A DNA stretch of 5,904 nt from JAYWIG01 sp043789035 (lineage in GTDB: Bacteria > Pseudomonadota > Gammaproteobacteria > Burkholderiales > Burkholderiaceae_E): assembly GCA_043789035.1 (NCBI GenBank), contig JAYWIG010000351.1, positions 1-5,904 on the forward strand. The letters are read 5' to 3'. The notes beneath the pieces were generated by a model. It was given only the letters and a program-made list of their open reading frames with translations, ran no database searches and was not told the origin of the DNA. Below, one piece after another: positions 4,141 to 5,904 of the stretch; position 1 is the stretch's first letter; every line of letters starts with the position of its first letter. The translations under genes and the position numbers were made by a program.

Positions 4141-5119
4141 AACAAACATCCAAAATCGCGCGAATCTGCTCCGACAGGGCTTGCGGCAACTCACGTTCTC
4201 CTGCTAAAACCGACTGCGTCCATTTCGCTGTTGCTACAGCATCTTGGGCTGGAGGTAGGGCAGGAGGTAAGGGCATAGCACTCACCTGCCCTGGAACAAC
4301 AATGCTTACTTGTCCGGCACTCACCAAGTCGATAGGTTGTTGGCGCTTGGTGTTAGCGGTGCACTCGCCTTCGGTTGCTCTCATCACAAAAGCAGTTTCG
4401 CCCGAATTCACGAAGTACTCATGCTGCAGAGTGTTGAACTCGGGGTGTGTAAACGCCGTTAGGCGAATCGCATCTGGGCGCTTGGTAGGGTTAAACATTT
4501 TTGCTAGGGTGTGGGAAATATTTCTGACGCCCATTCGACGACGAAGCTCCAGTAGATGATGCAGCGCCGGGCTAGCGATTCGAATAGGAATAAAAGCCGG
4601 AACATTTCGCTCAAAACAAGCTTGAGCTTCTTCTAAACTGTTCACGGGCGGCAAGCCTAAATCTCGAAATACCTCAGCACTTGTGACTCGGGCGTCGTCT
4701 TGCTCTACGCCATGAACGATGACCTGAACACCCGCGTCGGCAATCACGCACGCCAACAATGGGGTTAAATTCGCCTGCAAGCGCGCGCCGTTATAGCTGG
4801 GGATAATGACGACCGGCTTGCTCTTGTCCGTAGCGATGTGGTTAGCTGCATTGCAATTGGCCTGATGCAGGGCTGACATTGCGCCTTGAATTTCGGTTAA
4901 CGATTCGCCTTTTACTCGCAGAGCGAGCAGAATCGCGCCAAGCTCTAAATCACCAATTTGATGAGCGAAAATTGCGCTAAAAAGTTCATGACTTTGTTCA
5001 CGATTCATCGACCGCGAACCTGCTTGCCCACGGCCTATGGTTTTGAGCGCTGTAATGACCATTGTTCGAACTCGGTCGATATTTTTTATTTCTGACATGG
5101 TTGGCATCACTTTAAACAT
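4133..5119 (-). CDS. ybiB: TrpD2-family nucleic-acid-binding protein YbiB
   Basis: This 328-residue protein resembles E. coli YbiB (320 residues), the defining member of the TrpD2 family. It has the fold of anthranilate phosphoribosyltransferase but binds nucleic acid and is not known to act in tryptophan synthesis. Seen here: the helical N-terminal domain with IGDLELGAILLALRVKGES (55-73), then IPSYNGARLQANLTPLLA (106-123) where TrpD has its glycine-rich PRPP loop. RRRMGVRNISHTLAK follows at 193-207, TEGE at 249-252, and a proline-rich linker (284-290) before a last helix. Loss of the GTGGD loop argues against phosphoribosyl transfer. ATG at 5117-5119 is chosen because GGAGAGG (5126-5132) is well spaced before it; a TTG at 5134 would overlap that site. 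The gene overlaps the nasA stop and the cobA start by 8 bp each, so it is embedded in the nitrate operon. In E. coli the gene sits by dinG and is linked to the SOS response. Confidence 0.93.
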   Translation of the reverse strand: MFKVMPTMSEIKNIDRVRTMVITALKTIGRGQAGSRSMNREQSHELFSAIFAHQIGDLELGAILLALRVKGESLTEIQGAMSALHQANCNAANHIATDKSKPVVIIPSYNGARLQANLTPLLACVIADAGVQVIVHGVEQDDARVTSAEVFRDLGLPPVNSLEEAQACFERNVPAFIPIRIASPALHHLLELRRRMGVRNISHTLAKMFNPTKRPDAIRLTAFTHPEFNTLQHEYFVNSGETAFVMRATEGECTANTKRQQPIDLVSAGQVSIVVPGQVSAMPLPPALPPAQDAVATAKWTQSVLAGERELPQALSEQIRAILDVCYE

Positions 5120-5904
5120 AGGCGACCTCTCCAATCATATTCTTTAACTCTGGCACGCAAGAGCCACAGTTCGTTCCACACGCAAGTTGCGCTTGCAGTG
5201 CACGGAGATTTTCTTGGGGGTTGCCTTGCATGGTTGCAAGTGCTTCTTGAATCTTGGTCTGAGTGACCCCAAAACACTGACAAATAACTTTGCCTTGGCC
5301 TTTAAAACCTTTGGGGGGTTCACGGCTTGCCACGAGTAACATCGCGCCCATGCTGGCGGCTTGGGCCTTGCTTTGTAATAGCTCTCTTAGCCATACTTCG
5401 GAAGCTTGATCACCAATCAGCAAACAGTAACTTAGCTCATCCCCATCAAGGCTGGCTTCACGCAAACTAGCGCGCTTAGGATCGCTATATTGGATCAGGT
5501 TTTCTTCCTCTACAGCGAACAACTCTCGCAAATGGCTGCGAAGTTCTTTAATGCGGTTGGCATCTGGTAGAACTTCTGAAGCAAGTCGAAGCAATAGGCC
5601 TTCTTCATCACGGCGCGTTTGATCAGTGCAAGCAAAGGGAACACAGGAAGCAAATTCAAACTCAGCAAACAGCAATTGCATCTGCTGCTTCGTAAAGAGA
5701 ACTTTATTGGCGCGAACAAAACCGCAAACGAAAAGCTGAAACGGCAAACTAATAGGTTCTACTCGAACTGCCGAATGCTTGAGCTCAGGTTGCTTGGAAA
5801 CTGGGTCAAATGTGGGGCAAGTTAAACCATTCACGCCAAATGTTGTTTTTCCGCCTAAAAATTCTGAGCCCCAATGCATTGCAATGAATGCTTGGCCAGA
5901 GCGC
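5112..5904 (-). CDS. nasA: Assimilatory nitrate reductase catalytic subunit NasA, C-terminal part (5' end outside window)
   Basis: NasA is a cytoplasmic molybdenum enzyme that reduces nitrate to nitrite for nitrogen assimilation. The frame is open through position 5904, so no start lies in the window; 263 residues are visible. They begin in the C-terminal molybdopterin-dinucleotide-binding domain with RSGQAFIAMHWGSEF (1-15), N25 and TCPTFDPVSKQPELK (28-42), the last typical of the nitrate reductase group. A poorly conserved region of about 150 residues follows. Then comes a BFD-like [2Fe-2S] domain with cysteines C208-x-C210 and C246-x2-C249, plus C242. That domain is characteristic of assimilatory, not periplasmic or respiratory, nitrate reductases and passes electrons inward. 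The methionine at 5877-5879 is internal, not a start. The stop (5112-5114) lies inside ybiB. nirBD and a nitrate transporter would be expected upstream. Confidence 0.95.
   Translation of the reverse strand, partial: RSGQAFIAMHWGSEFLGGKTTFGVNGLTCPTFDPVSKQPELKHSAVRVEPISLPFQLFVCGFVRANKVLFTKQQMQLLFAEFEFASCVPFACTDQTRRDEEGLLLRLASEVLPDANRIKELRSHLRELFAVEEENLIQYSDPKRASLREASLDGDELSYCLLIGDQASEVWLRELLQSKAQAASMGAMLLVASREPPKGFKGQGKVICQCFGVTQTKIQEALATMQGNPQENLRALQAQLACGTNCGSCVPELKNMIGEVAYV

Noticed and set aside
4141..4194. Longer cobA start at GTG 4194 or ATG 4149
   Set aside because: The added residues (SCRKPCRSRFARFW) do not resemble the family, overlap ybiB deeply, and neither codon has a Shine-Dalgarno.
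3895..4278. Plus-strand open frame of 127 codons opposite cobA and ybiB
   Set aside because: It crosses the junction of two secure minus-strand genes and has no recognisable domain or ribosome binding site.
5510..5719. Minus-strand 69-codon frame inside nasA
   Set aside because: It is out of frame within nasA; the nasA frame carries recognisable domains on both sides.
5877..5879. ATG as a true start of a separate BFD-domain protein
   Set aside because: The frame stays open to the window edge and the upstream residues (RSGQAFIA) continue the molybdopterin-binding domain, so this is an internal methionine of NasA.

Overview
The window looks like chromosomal DNA of a betaproteobacterium, probably Burkholderiales, with G+C near half by eye. 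The lineage call rests on a DnaG N-terminus beginning M-I-P-Q-x-F-I-Q, the order rpsU-yqeY-dnaG, and a nitrate assimilation block nasA-ybiB-cobA. The genus cannot be told from the sequence. Every convincing gene lies on the minus strand, so transcription runs from position 5904 towards position 1. No mobile element, phage gene, tRNA, rRNA or CRISPR array is visible.

Right part (5904 to 3331): the 3' end of nasA (assimilatory nitrate reductase with a C-terminal BFD-type iron-sulfur domain), then ybiB (TrpD2-family nucleic-acid-binding protein) and cobA (uroporphyrinogen-III C-methyltransferase, first step to siroheme). The genes overlap by 8 bp at each junction, so this is a tightly coupled operon. 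CobA leads to siroheme, the cofactor of the assimilatory nitrite reductase that acts after NasA. The odd member is YbiB.

Middle (3319 to 1757): a BaiN/YhiN (HI0933-family) flavoprotein starts 11 bp after cobA, followed by an unrecognised basic protein of about 75 residues. Only a weak possible terminator separates this block from the next.

Left part (1740 to 1): the macromolecular synthesis operon rpsU (ribosomal protein S21), yqeY (GatB/YqeY family) and the first 258 codons of dnaG (primase); rpoD would be expected beyond the window. rpsU has its own promoter with a perfect TATAAT box and a leader of about 140 nt. The leader holds a 5'-terminal bulged hairpin, a possible 18-codon upstream ORF made partly of a 12-nt tandem repeat, and a small hairpin abutting a very strong Shine-Dalgarno. 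Between rpsU and yqeY lies an intrinsic terminator whose loop can instead pair with upstream sequence, giving an attenuator-like arrangement that could set the ratio of S21 to YqeY and DnaG.

The genes themselves are mostly familiar families. I see no wholly new multi-gene system. The least explained signals are the rpsU leader, the rpsU-yqeY terminator region, YbiB in a nitrate operon, and the small unrecognised protein.
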